A DNA stretch of 64,000 nt. Origin: PALSA-505 sp035308365. GTDB lineage: Bacteria; Actinomycetota; Actinomycetes; Streptosporangiales; Streptosporangiaceae. Numbering within the stretch: position 1 is the first letter of the stretch; each line of letters starts with the position of its first letter. A model generated the notes under the pieces. The model worked only from the letters and a program-made list of their open reading frames with translations, ran no database searches and was not told where the DNA came from. This document shows positions 8,450 to 16,594 of the stretch, one piece after another. The stretch spans positions 1 through 64,000 of the forward strand of contig DATGGU010000101.1 of the NCBI GenBank assembly GCA_035308365.1. The letters run 5' to 3'. A program made the translations under genes and the position numbers.

Positions 8450-10990
8450 TCAGGGAGTGGGGGCCGTGCCGCCGACGGCGGCCAGCGGGTGGGTGATCCG
8501 GACGCCTGAGCCGTCCCGGCGGCCGTCGGCCGGTGGCAGTTCGACCGGGGTCCCGGCCTCGGTGGCGCCCAGAGCCGGGGCTGGGCCGGCCCAGGCCAGC
8601 AGGAGGGCGTCCTCGCCGCGCAGGAAGCGCTGGCAGCGGACGCCGCCGGTGGCACGGCCCTTGGGCGGATATTCGGCGTACGGGGTGACCTTGACCGTTC
8701 CGGCCGCCGTGCCCGGCAGCGCGCCCGTCGCCCCGGCGACCGTGACGACCACGGGAGCCGTGCCGCCGTCCGCGGAGTCCGCGGGATCGACGGCGCCGAA
8801 CCAGATGACCGAGGCGCGGGGGGACAGCCGGATGCCGGCCATGCCGCCGGCCGAACGGCCCTGCGGCCGGACGCTGGCCGCGCCGAACCGGAGCAGCTGG
8901 GCGTCACTGGTGATGAAGACCAGATCCTGGTCCTCGCTGGTGAGCTGGACGGCGCGGACTACCCGGTCGCCCTCGCGCAGAGCGATCACCTCGAATTCCG
9001 GCTGGGTCTGCGGGTAGTCCGGGGTAACCCGCTTGACGACGCCGGACGCGGTGCCCAGGGCCAGGCCAGCGCCGGATGCGTCCACCGCGGCCAGGCCGGC
9101 GGCGGTCTCACCGGCCGACAGCGAGATGAACTCGCCCACCGGCGCGCCGCCGGCCAGGCTGGGGGAGTTCGCGCTCGGCGGCAGCGCGGGAAGCTCCAGC
9201 ACACCGAGCCGGATCATCCGGCCGGCCGAGGTCACCACCGCGATCGTGCCGCGGGCCGTGGCCCGGACCGACGACACGATGACGTCGTGTGCACTGCGCT
9301 GGCGAGCGAGCGACGTGGCCGGCTGGCTCCGTTCATTATTTTCTTCCAAATTGACCGAGGAACGGGCGAGCAGCCCGGAGGACGACAGGAGCACAACGCA
9401 CGGATCGTCGGTCACCTCCAGCGGTACCGCCGCGGTGAGGGCTGCGCCGCCGCTTTCCAGCAGGACCGTGCGGCGCGGGGTGGCGAACTTCTCGGCGACG
9501 GCGGCGAGCTCGGCCGACACGACCTCGCGCAGCCGCTGGCCGGACTCCAGGATCGCGGTCAGCTCGGCGATCTCGCGGCGCAGCGTGTCGCGCTCGGTGT
9601 CCAGTTCCAGGCGGTCGTACTTGGTGAGACGGCGCAGCGGGGTGTCCAGGATGTACTGCGCCTGCACCGGCGACAGGTCGAACACCGACATCAGCCGGGC
9701 CTTGGCGTCGGCGGAGTCCTCGCTCGACCTGATCACGGCGATGACCTCGTCGATGTTGAGCAGCGCGATGATCAGGCCGTCCACCAGGTGCAGCCGCTCC
9801 TCGCGGCCACGGCGCCGGAACTCCGACCGGCGCCTGACCACCTCGAGGCGGTGCGCGACGTAGATTTCCAGCAGCTCACGCAGGCCGAGCACGCGGGGCT
9901 GGCCGTCCACCAGCGCCACGTTGTTGATGCCGAAGGTTTCCTCCATCGGCGTCAGGCGGTACAGCTCGGACAGGACGGCTTCCGGGTTGAAGCCGCTGCG
10001 GATCTCGATCACCAGGTGCAGGCCGCGGTGCCGGTCGGTGAGATCCTTGAGGTCGCTGATCCCGTTCAGCTTCTTGGCCTGGACCAGGTCCTTGATCCGG
10101 GAGATGACCTTCTCCGGGCCGACGTTGTAGGGCAGTTCGGTGACCACGATGCCCATCCGGCGCGGGGTGAGCTTCTCCACCCGCGCGGCCGCCCTGGTAC
10201 GGAACATGCCCCGGCCGGTGGCATACGCCTCCCGGATCCCGTCCAGGCCGACGATCTTGCCGCCGGTCGGCAGGTCGGGGCCTGGCACGAAGCGCATCAG
10301 CTCGTCGAGATCGGCGTCGGGATGGGCGATCAGGTGGCGGGCCGCGCTGACCACCTCGCCGAGGTTGTGCGGGGCCATGTTCGTGGCCATCCCGACCGCG
10401 ATCCCCGCCGCACCGTTGACCAGCAGGTTCGGCAGACCGGATGGGAGCACCTCGGGCTGGGTCTCGGAGCCGTCGTAGTTCGGGATGAAGTCGACGGTGT
10501 CCTCGCTGATCGAGGCCACCATCTCCATGGCCGCGGCGGCCAGCCGGGCCTCGGTGTACCGCATCGCGGCGGCCGGGTCGTCGCCGCCCAGCGAGCCGAA
10601 GTTCCCGTGCCCATCGATCAGCGGCAGCCGCATGGCGAACGGCTGGGCCATCCGGACCATCGCGTCGTAGATCGCCGTGTCGCCGTGTGGGTGCAGCCGC
10701 CCCATTACCTCGCCGACCACGCGGGCACACTTCACGTGGGCGCGGTCGGGACGCAGGCCCATCTCCTGCATCTGGAACAGAATCCGGCGCTGCACCGGCT
10801 TCAGGCCGTCCCTGGCGTCCGGCAGTGCCCGCTGGTAGATGACCGAGTAGGCGTACTCGAGGTAGCTGCCCCGCATCTCTTCGGCGACATCGATGTCGAC
10901 GATGTTTTCCTCGAAGTCATCCGCCGGGCCTGACGGGCCTCCGGGCGCACCTGACCGGGGGGGCTGACGGGTCGTACCACGTGGACTCAT
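8450..10990 (-). CDS. parC: Type IIA DNA topoisomerase subunit A (topoisomerase IV ParC type)
   Basis: Breakage-reunion subunit, 846 residues. The catalytic tyrosine is Tyr145 in AAMRYTEARL. The quinolone-determining segment is HPHGDTAIYDA (100-110), with Thr105 where E. coli GyrA has Ser83 and Asp109 at the Asp87 position. The C-terminal half is the beta-pinwheel DNA-wrapping domain with degenerate repeats. I chose the ATG at 10990 because a GGGAG ribosome site precedes it and the extra 32 residues from 11086 are low-complexity Arg/Pro. It should pair with ParE at 1409-3520; the two genes lie in one neighbourhood but are not adjacent. Confidence 0.92.
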   Translation of the reverse strand: MSPRGTTRQPPRSGAPGGPSGPADDFEENIVDIDVAEEMRGSYLEYAYSVIYQRALPDARDGLKPVQRRILFQMQEMGLRPDRAHVKCARVVGEVMGRLHPHGDTAIYDAMVRMAQPFAMRLPLIDGHGNFGSLGGDDPAAAMRYTEARLAAAAMEMVASISEDTVDFIPNYDGSETQPEVLPSGLPNLLVNGAAGIAVGMATNMAPHNLGEVVSAARHLIAHPDADLDELMRFVPGPDLPTGGKIVGLDGIREAYATGRGMFRTRAAARVEKLTPRRMGIVVTELPYNVGPEKVISRIKDLVQAKKLNGISDLKDLTDRHRGLHLVIEIRSGFNPEAVLSELYRLTPMEETFGINNVALVDGQPRVLGLRELLEIYVAHRLEVVRRRSEFRRRGREERLHLVDGLIIALLNIDEVIAVIRSSEDSADAKARLMSVFDLSPVQAQYILDTPLRRLTKYDRLELDTERDTLRREIAELTAILESGQRLREVVSAELAAVAEKFATPRRTVLLESGGAALTAAVPLEVTDDPCVVLLSSSGLLARSSVNLEENNERSQPATSLARQRSAHDVIVSSVRATARGTIAVVTSAGRMIRLGVLELPALPPSANSPSLAGGAPVGEFISLSAGETAAGLAAVDASGAGLALGTASGVVKRVTPDYPQTQPEFEVIALREGDRVVRAVQLTSEDQDLVFITSDAQLLRFGAASVRPQGRSAGGMAGIRLSPRASVIWFGAVDPADSADGGTAPVVVTVAGATGALPGTAAGTVKVTPYAEYPPKGRATGGVRCQRFLRGEDALLLAWAGPAPALGATEAGTPVELPPADGRRDGSGVRITHPLAAVGGTAPTP

Positions 10991-11100
10991 CCCGCCATTC
11001 TCCCGCCCCCGCGGGGGTTTGCGGTGCAGGCCCGGACCCCGGCGTGCCCGCGCTGCGGCGAGATGAGGCTTTGCAGGACCAGGCACCTGACCCTGACCGG

Positions 11101-11874
11101 TCAGGCGGCCGAGAAGCCGCCGTCCACGAAGATGACCTGGCCGGTCACGTAGTCGCTGGCCCGGCTCGCCAGGAAGACCGCGACACCTTCGAAGTCGGCC
11201 GCCAGCCCGTTCCGCCCGATCATGGTCCGGCCCGCCAGCGCCGCCACCCGCTCCGGATCCGAAGCGACGTGAGCGGTCAGCGGCGTGATCACGAAGCCGG
11301 GCGCGACCGCGTTGCAGCAGACCCCGCGCGAGGCCCAGGCCTCCGACTGTGACCGGGTGAGCGAGACCAGCCCGCCCTTGGAGGCACCGTAGGCGCCGCT
11401 GTTGGCGAACGCCCGCACCGCCTGCTGCGAGGCGATGTTGATGATCCGTCCCCAGCCCCGGGCGGCCATCCGCGGCCCGAACCGCTGCCCCAGCATGAAC
11501 GGCCCGGTCAGGTTCACCGCCATGGTCTGGTCCCAGTCGTCCAGCGTGAGCGAGTCCATCGGCGGCCGCAGGTTGATCCCCGCCGCGTTGACCAGGATGT
11601 CCGGCTCCCCGAACTCACCGGCCGCGGCCTCGGCGGCCGCTTCGAGTGCGGCCCGGTCACCGACGTCGACGCTGATCGCGACCGCCGAACGCCCGGCCAC
11701 CCGCAGTTCACGCACGGCCTCATCCAGCGGCCCGTCCTTGCGGGCCATCAGCACCACCCGCGCGCCCGCGTGCGCCAGCGCCCCGGCGATCGCCCGGCCG
11801 ATGCCCGAGCTGCCACCGGTCACCACGGCGACCCGGCCATCGCAGGTGAACAGCCGGTCCAGGTAGCTCGTCAA
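11101..11874 (-). CDS. SDR family oxidoreductase (gluconate 5-dehydrogenase-like)
   Basis: A 257-residue classical short-chain dehydrogenase. The Rossmann motif TGGSSGIG is at residues 19-26, NAAG follows near 96, and the catalytic set comprises the Ser in IASQQ and YGASK near 162-166. The C-terminal DYVTGQVIFVDGG is typical of NAD(P)-dependent polyol and sugar-acid dehydrogenases. It sits 5 bases downstream of a PfkB kinase gene, which suggests a small sugar or sugar-acid operon. The substrate cannot be fixed from sequence. Confidence 0.85.
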   Translation of the reverse strand: MTSYLDRLFTCDGRVAVVTGGSSGIGRAIAGALAHAGARVVLMARKDGPLDEAVRELRVAGRSAVAISVDVGDRAALEAAAEAAAGEFGEPDILVNAAGINLRPPMDSLTLDDWDQTMAVNLTGPFMLGQRFGPRMAARGWGRIINIASQQAVRAFANSGAYGASKGGLVSLTRSQSEAWASRGVCCNAVAPGFVITPLTAHVASDPERVAALAGRTMIGRNGLAADFEGVAVFLASRASDYVTGQVIFVDGGFSAA

Positions 11875-11879
11875 CGGAC

Positions 11880-12773
11880 CTACAGCGGGGGCCGCGCGCC
11901 GAGCACGGCCAGCGCCTGGGCGGCCAGCCGGCAGCCGCTGGCCAGCGCCTCGCCCGGCGGCTTCTTGTTCAGCCAGGGCGGCAGGAAGCCGGCGCAGAAC
12001 GCGTCGCCCGCACCGGTCCCGTCCACGATCCGCTCGACCGGCTGCGCGGGCGCGCGCACCGGATCCGGGCGGCCACCCGAGTAGAACAGCGCCCCGTCGG
12101 CGCCCAGCTTCAAGACCACCTGCGGGTACCAGGCGTTGAGCACCCGCGCCGCCTGCTCAGGATCGTCCCGCCCGGTCAGCACGGTCGCTTCGGCGGCGTT
12201 CACGAACAGCAGCGAGGCCCCGTTGCTCATCTGCAGGAAGGGCTCGGCACCCGCCCGCTCGACCGGCGCGAACGAGGCCGCATCCAGCGACACGGTCATC
12301 CCGGCCCGGGCGGCCATCTGGCAGGCCGCCAGTGCGGCCGGCCGCGAGCCGGGGTTCAGCAGCGTGTATCCGGACACGTGCAGGTGGCTGCCCGGCGTGA
12401 ACAGGTCCTTGGGCAGGTCGTCGGGGGACAGGGCGGCGTTCGCCCCCGGGTCGGACAGCATCGTGTGCTCGCCCTTGTGCGTCACCATGACGACGCAGGT
12501 GCCGGTCGGCCGCTCCGGGTCCATCACGAGGCGGGCGTCCACGCCGTACCCCATGAGCTCCATGTCCCTGTTCCGGCCGGCGATGTCCGAGCCGCGCCTG
12601 CCCACGAACGCGACCTCGGCGCCATCTACGGCCAGCCAGGCGGCTATGTTCGCTCCCGACCCACCGCCGTGCATGGTGACCGCGGCCGGGGTGTCGCTTC
12701 CCCGCGCCAGGGGCAGGGCCGCATGCGCGACCGTGTCTGTCATGAGGTCGCCAATGACCACGATGCGCGTCAT
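11880..12773 (-). CDS. PfkB family carbohydrate kinase
   Basis: A 297-residue ribokinase-fold kinase. The N-terminus (VVIGDLMTDTV) and HGGGSGANIAAWLA form the sugar-binding glycine pair. The C-terminal GTGAGDAFCAGF near residue 254 carries the catalytic Asp and anion hole. It is transcribed ahead of the SDR dehydrogenase, so the pair may oxidise and phosphorylate one sugar derivative. 2-Keto-3-deoxygluconate kinase and ribokinase are possible; the sequence does not decide. Confidence 0.85.
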   Translation of the reverse strand: MTRIVVIGDLMTDTVAHAALPLARGSDTPAAVTMHGGGSGANIAAWLAVDGAEVAFVGRRGSDIAGRNRDMELMGYGVDARLVMDPERPTGTCVVMVTHKGEHTMLSDPGANAALSPDDLPKDLFTPGSHLHVSGYTLLNPGSRPAALAACQMAARAGMTVSLDAASFAPVERAGAEPFLQMSNGASLLFVNAAEATVLTGRDDPEQAARVLNAWYPQVVLKLGADGALFYSGGRPDPVRAPAQPVERIVDGTGAGDAFCAGFLPPWLNKKPPGEALASGCRLAAQALAVLGARPPL

Positions 12774-13051
12774 GTCGTCATCACCCCGTCCCGGTCCTGG
12801 ACGGTGACCCTTCCGTGCCGATGGGCAGCAGCGTGTAGAAACCTAACAGTTTCCTGCCCTGTCCGCTGCCTTCCCGGCCGTGAAACCTGCTATAAGCAAG
12901 GCCCCGCCCGGGCGTTAGTCTGGCAGGTGAACCGACCGTCCCGCTACGGTTAGCCCCGGTTGGTCCTGCTTTATGACCCCAGGTTCCAGCGCTGCATTTT
13001 GATATTTGACGGATGGGGCCGGACTGTCGCGACGGTGAACCCGGCCGCGGC

Positions 13052-13540
13052 TTACCCACCCTGGCCGAGGTGGGCTACCACCGTTTCGGCCAGATCCCCG
13101 AGAGCCTGGATCTGCCCGGCCGACAGCAGGTCGATGAAGTGCCTGCGGACGGACTCGACGTGCGGCGGGGCGGCGCTCCTGATCGCCGCCCAGCCAGCGT
13201 CGGTGAGCGTGAGAATGGCTCCGCGGCCGTCGGACGGGCACTCCCGGCGGGCCACCAGCCCGCGCTGTTCCATCCGGGCCACATGGTGTGACAGGCGGCT
13301 CTTGGACCAGAGCATGTGCGCGGCGAGGTCGCCGAGCCTGAGCATGTGCTCGGCCGACTCCGACAGCCCGGACAGCACGTCGTAGTCAGCGTCCGACAGC
13401 CCGGAATCCCTGGCCAGGTCGCGGGTGATCTGCAGGTCGAGCAGCGCACGCATTCGCCGGTACCCGAGCCAGGCCCGTGCTTCGTCCGGGCTGAGCCATC
13501 GCGGTTCGGTCACGCGTCCAGGATACTGGATAGTTGACAT
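13052..13540 (-). CDS. MarR family transcriptional regulator
   Basis: A 162-residue winged helix-turn-helix regulator. The DNA-binding region covers about residues 60-130: LRLGDLAAHMLWSKSRLSHH recognition helix, VARMEQRGLVARRECPSDGR wing, and LTLTDAGWAAI after it. Its ATG lies inside the left arm of an inverted repeat shared with the divergent membrane protein gene, so it very likely binds there and represses both genes. The message appears leaderless. The ligand is unknown; MarR proteins of this type often sense phenolics or oxidants. Confidence 0.9.
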   Translation of the reverse strand: MSTIQYPGRVTEPRWLSPDEARAWLGYRRMRALLDLQITRDLARDSGLSDADYDVLSGLSESAEHMLRLGDLAAHMLWSKSRLSHHVARMEQRGLVARRECPSDGRGAILTLTDAGWAAIRSAAPPHVESVRRHFIDLLSAGQIQALGDLAETVVAHLGQGG

Positions 13541-13578
13541 GTCTACTAAATAAGGCCTAATGTATGTGACATGTCAAC
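13533..13578. promoter_or_regulatory. Symmetric divergent promoter-operator for the marR and yczE-like genes
   Basis: GTTGACATGTC (13533-13543) and GACATGTCAAC (13568-13578) form an 11-bp perfect inverted repeat centred on AGGCCT (13553-13558). Plus-strand promoter: TTGACA (13534-13539), 18-base spacer, TAATGT (13558-13563), then ATG 7 bases later. The minus strand mirrors it: TTGACA (13577-13572), 18 bases, TTATTT (13553-13548), then ATG 7 bases later. Both transcripts should be leaderless, and MarR bound to the arms would cover both -35 boxes and both start codons. Confidence 0.8.
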
Positions 13579-14347
13579 CACATGGCCGGGGCGCACCGGA
13601 ATGTCCCGGCCCAGCCCGGTGCGGCGGGTGGCACAGCTCTACGCGGGGCTGGTGCTGTTCGGCGTCAGTGTGGCTCTGCTGGTCGCTGCGCGGCTGGGGC
13701 TGGACCCGTGGGACGTGTTCCACCAGGGGCTGGCCAGGCGGGCCGGGCTGCCGATCGGCTGGGTGGTCATCGCGGTGAGCGTCGTCGTCCTGCTGGCGTG
13801 GATTCCGCTGCGGCAGCGCCCCGGCATCGGCACGGTCAGCAACGTGATCGTGGTCGGGCTGGTGGTCGATGCGGTGCTGCCAGTGCTGCCCCAGCCACGG
13901 GCGCTGGCCGTCCGGGCTGCCTTCCTGGCCGCCGGGATCCTCACCAACGGCATCGCGACCGGGCTGTATATCGGCGCCGGGCTCGGCCCTGGCCCGCGCG
14001 ACGGGCTGATGACCGGCCTGGCCGTCCGGGGCTGGCCCATCCGCCGGGTGCGCACCCTGATCGAGGCCGCCGTGCTGGCTGTGGGCTGGCTGCTCGGCGG
14101 CACCGTGGGCATCGGGACGCTCCTGTACGCGGCCGGCATCGGCCCGCTCGCCCATGTGTTCATTCCCAGATTCGCCATCGACGTCCCGGAAGGTGATCAC
14201 GATGACAAACGTGCTGTTCGGGCTCAACGTGCCGGCCTCCGCCGCACCCGGCGCGGACCCGGTCGCACTGGCCCGGCTGGCGGAGGAACTCGGCTTCGGC
14301 TTCGTCTCCACCGCCGACCACCCGTGCGGGGACGAGCCCACGTATGA
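13571..14347 (+). CDS. YczE/YitT-like integral membrane protein
   Basis: A 258-residue polytopic protein. Residues 20-200 have five to six membrane segments with the family's LGLDPWDVFHQGLA near residue 44, NGIATGLYIGAGLGPGPRDGLM near 118-140 and a C-terminal GTLLYAAGIGPLAHVF segment. The last 48 residues, after FAIDVPEG, are Arg/Gly-rich and unlike the family; they are read out of frame through the start of the LLM oxidoreductase gene, an overlap of 146 bases. This suggests a lost stop codon or frameshift. The ATG lies in the MarR operator arm. The function of the family is unknown; MarR control suggests export or stress. Confidence 0.8.
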   Translation: MSTTWPGRTGMSRPSPVRRVAQLYAGLVLFGVSVALLVAARLGLDPWDVFHQGLARRAGLPIGWVVIAVSVVVLLAWIPLRQRPGIGTVSNVIVVGLVVDAVLPVLPQPRALAVRAAFLAAGILTNGIATGLYIGAGLGPGPRDGLMTGLAVRGWPIRRVRTLIEAAVLAVGWLLGGTVGIGTLLYAAGIGPLAHVFIPRFAIDVPEGDHDDKRAVRAQRAGLRRTRRGPGRTGPAGGGTRLRLRLHRRPPVRGRAHV

Positions 14348-15098
14348 GACATGGACGATGCTGTCCTGGATCGCCGCGAGCACATCGCGGATCACGGTGG
14401 CCACCCGGGTGCTCGGCCTGCCGTACCGGCAGCCGCCGATGGTGGCCAAGATGGCCGAGACGCTGGACCGGCTGTCCGGCGGCCGGCTCATTCTCGGTCT
14501 CGGCGGCGGTTATTCCGACGCCGAGTTCGCGGCCTTCGGGCTCGGCACCTGGTCGCCCAGGGACAAGGTGGACGGCCTGGCCGAGGCGATCGGCATCATC
14601 CGTGGCCTGTGGACCCAGCCCGGCTTCACCTTCGACGGCAAGCACTTCCGCACGGCGCAGGCCGATCTGGAGCCCAAGCCCGGCCACCGCATCCCCATCT
14701 GGCTCGGCACGTTCGGCGCCAGGGCGCTGGCGGTGACCGGCCGCCTGGCCGACGGCTGGATCCCCTCACTCGGCTACGCCCCACCCGGTGAACTGGCCGC
14801 GATGCGCGACCGGGTACTGGCCGCCGCGGCGGCGGCCGGGCGCGACCCCGGCCAGTTCACCTGCGCTCTCAACCTGCAGGTCCAAGTGGACGAGCGGCCC
14901 GGCGCGGACCCGCCGGTGGTGGCCGGGCCACCCGGCGCTGTCGCCAGGCGGCTGGCGGGCTTCGTCCGGGCGGGCTTCACGGCGCTCAACTTCATCCCAT
15001 CCGGCCGCCCGGTCGCAGAGCAAGCCGAACGGCTGGCCAGGGAGGTGCTGCCCGAGGTGGCGCAGGCCGCCGGGGCATGCCCGCACCCGGCCGGGTGA
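14202..15098 (+). CDS. LLM class flavin/F420-dependent oxidoreductase
   Basis: A 298-residue luciferase-like monooxygenase domain. Features: ADHP near residue 43, VATRVLGLPYRQPPMVAKMA, GRLILGLGGGYSDAEF near 98, and IPIWLGTFGARAL near 165, the order found in F420-dependent LLM enzymes of actinobacteria. An AAGGTG site precedes the ATG at 14202; the longer frame upstream has no such site. Its 5' end overlaps the membrane protein gene by 146 bases, implying one operon controlled by the MarR operator. The substrate is unknown. The last residues and stop lie in a 41-bp repeat. Confidence 0.88.
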   Translation: MTNVLFGLNVPASAAPGADPVALARLAEELGFGFVSTADHPCGDEPTYETWTMLSWIAASTSRITVATRVLGLPYRQPPMVAKMAETLDRLSGGRLILGLGGGYSDAEFAAFGLGTWSPRDKVDGLAEAIGIIRGLWTQPGFTFDGKHFRTAQADLEPKPGHRIPIWLGTFGARALAVTGRLADGWIPSLGYAPPGELAAMRDRVLAAAAAAGRDPGQFTCALNLQVQVDERPGADPPVVAGPPGAVARRLAGFVRAGFTALNFIPSGRPVAEQAERLAREVLPEVAQAAGACPHPAG

Positions 15099-15123
15099 GG
15101 CCGGGCACAGGCTCCGCAGGCTG
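15083..15123 (+). repeat. 41-bp direct repeat, copy 1, over the LLM gene stop
   Basis: Begins GCACCCGGCCGGGTGAGG and is repeated exactly 300 bp downstream with two mismatches. It contains the 14-bp palindrome CACCCGGCCGGGTG and the stop codon of the LLM gene. Confidence 0.85.
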
Positions 15124-15188
15124 GCTCTTGGGCCAGCACCGGCGGCGCCGGGGAGGTGGCGCCGGCGGCTGGGGTATGTTCAGCGTTC

Positions 15189-15398
15189 ATGGCATGGACC
15201 TGGCAGTTTGAGACGTCCGACGGCTCGGTGCTCACCACCCGTGGCCTGCCGAACGAGACCTTCCCCAGTCAGTCGGACGCGGAGAGCTGGATCGGTGAGA
15301 ACTGGCGCGGCCTGCTCGAAGCGGGTGTGGACCAGGTGACCCTGTTCGAGGACGGCCGCAAGGAGTACGGCCCGATGAGCCTGCACCCGGCCGGGTGA
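15189..15398 (+). CDS. Small conserved actinobacterial protein of unknown function
   Basis: 69 residues starting MAWTWQFETSDGS, acidic, with one predicted alpha/beta unit and a VTLFEDGRKEYGPMSLHPAG end. From memory, proteins of this length beginning MAWTWR/Q are widespread and uncharacterised in actinobacteria. A TATGTT box ends 8 bases before the ATG, so the message is probably leaderless. The final codons and stop lie inside the second 41-bp repeat, so its C-terminal HPAG is identical to that of the preceding gene. Confidence 0.75.
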   Translation: MAWTWQFETSDGSVLTTRGLPNETFPSQSDAESWIGENWRGLLEAGVDQVTLFEDGRKEYGPMSLHPAG

Positions 15399-15423
15399 GG
15401 CCGGGCACAGGCTTTGCAGGCTG
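15383..15423 (+). repeat. 41-bp direct repeat, copy 2, over the small gene stop
   Basis: Copy of the element at 15083-15123. It continues into a near-tandem unit (CACAGGCTT followed by GC-rich CGGCTGAACC) to about 15449. Confidence 0.85.
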
Positions 15424-15455
15424 AACCGCACAGGCTTCGCCGGCTGAACCTTGGA

Positions 15456-16454
15456 TCAGGGCCGGTGGCTGGGACTGCGGGTCTGCGCCGGGTCTCGCAC
15501 GATCACCGGGGCGAGCGCCTCGTCGATGCGCCGCAGCAGGCCTGCGTCCAGCACCACGCCGGACGCCTTCACGTTCTCCCGCACCTGCTCGGGCCTGGTC
15601 GCACCGATGATCGCCGCCGAGACGTTCGGGTTCTGCAGCACCCAGGCGACCGCGAGCTGAGCCATGCTCAGCCCGGCCTCGGCCGCGATCGGCCGGAGCA
15701 GTTCGACCCGGCTGAGCACGTCGTCGCTCAGCAGTTCGTTCATGAACTGGGAACCCGACGGGTCGGTGGCCCTGGTGCCCGCCGCCGGCGCCTCACCCGG
15801 GCGGTACTTCCCGGTGAGCACGCCCTGCGCGATCGGCGACCAGACGATCTGGCCGACGCCCTCCTTCTCGGACAGCGGCACGACCTCGGACTCGATGACC
15901 CGCCAGATCATGTTGTACTGCGGCTGGTTGGAGACGATCCGGTCCAGGCCGAGCCGCCCGGCGATCTCCAGCGCCGCGGCGATCTCGTCGGCCCGCCACT
16001 CGGACACGCCGATGTAGAGCACCTTGCCCTGCCGGACCAGGTCGTCGAACGCCCGGAGGGTTTCCTCCAGCGGCGTCTCGTAGTCGTAACGGTGCGCCTG
16101 GTACAGGTCGAGGTAGTCGGTCCCGAGCCGCCGCAGCGATCCGTGCACCGACTCGAAGATGTGCTTACGGGACAGGCCCCGGTCGTTCCGCCCCTCGCCG
16201 GTGGGCCAGAACACCTTGGTGCAGATCTCGACCGACTCGCGGCGGATGCCCTGCAGGGCGCGGCCGAGCACCGTCTCGGCCCGCGTGCCCGCATAGACGT
16301 CGGCGGTGTCGAACGTGGTGATTCCCTCGTCGAGGGCAGCGGCGACGCAGGCCCTGGCCGCGTCCTCCGCTACCTGTGAGCCGTGGGTGATCCAGTTACC
16401 GTAGGCGATTTCACTGACCATGAGGCCGCTGCGGCCAAGATGACGATGCTCCAC
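15456..16454 (-). CDS. Aldo/keto reductase
   Basis: A 332-residue NADPH-dependent (beta/alpha)8 reductase. The catalytic tetrad is visible: Asp in FDTADVYAGT near residue 50, that motif's Tyr, Lys in ICTKVFWPT near 82, and His in LYQAHRYDYETP. C-terminal IIGATRPEQVRENV is the usual cofactor loop. The opening LGRSGLMVSEIAYGNW matches the subgroup related to potassium-channel beta subunits. I chose the GTG at 16454, since the residues further upstream are low-complexity. Cellular substrate unknown. Confidence 0.9.
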   Translation of the reverse strand: MEHRHLGRSGLMVSEIAYGNWITHGSQVAEDAARACVAAALDEGITTFDTADVYAGTRAETVLGRALQGIRRESVEICTKVFWPTGEGRNDRGLSRKHIFESVHGSLRRLGTDYLDLYQAHRYDYETPLEETLRAFDDLVRQGKVLYIGVSEWRADEIAAALEIAGRLGLDRIVSNQPQYNMIWRVIESEVVPLSEKEGVGQIVWSPIAQGVLTGKYRPGEAPAAGTRATDPSGSQFMNELLSDDVLSRVELLRPIAAEAGLSMAQLAVAWVLQNPNVSAAIIGATRPEQVRENVKASGVVLDAGLLRRIDEALAPVIVRDPAQTRSPSHRP

Positions 16455-16594
16455 GAGCTCAACCCTAATGGCTTGATCGCAACCGCGGTCTCGCGAAGCC
16501 CGGCACCGCCGGCCTCCCCGGGGGTAATGGGGCACCGACCCCCCAGGCAGGATGCTTGGGACGGCGGCTGGCCGGGGTTCGAGTGCCCGGGGGG

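Noticed and set aside
12781..13059. 92-codon frame upstream of the PfkB kinase
   Set aside because: Low-complexity Gly/Arg/Ser content, no ribosome site, overlaps the region that must hold the PfkB promoter.
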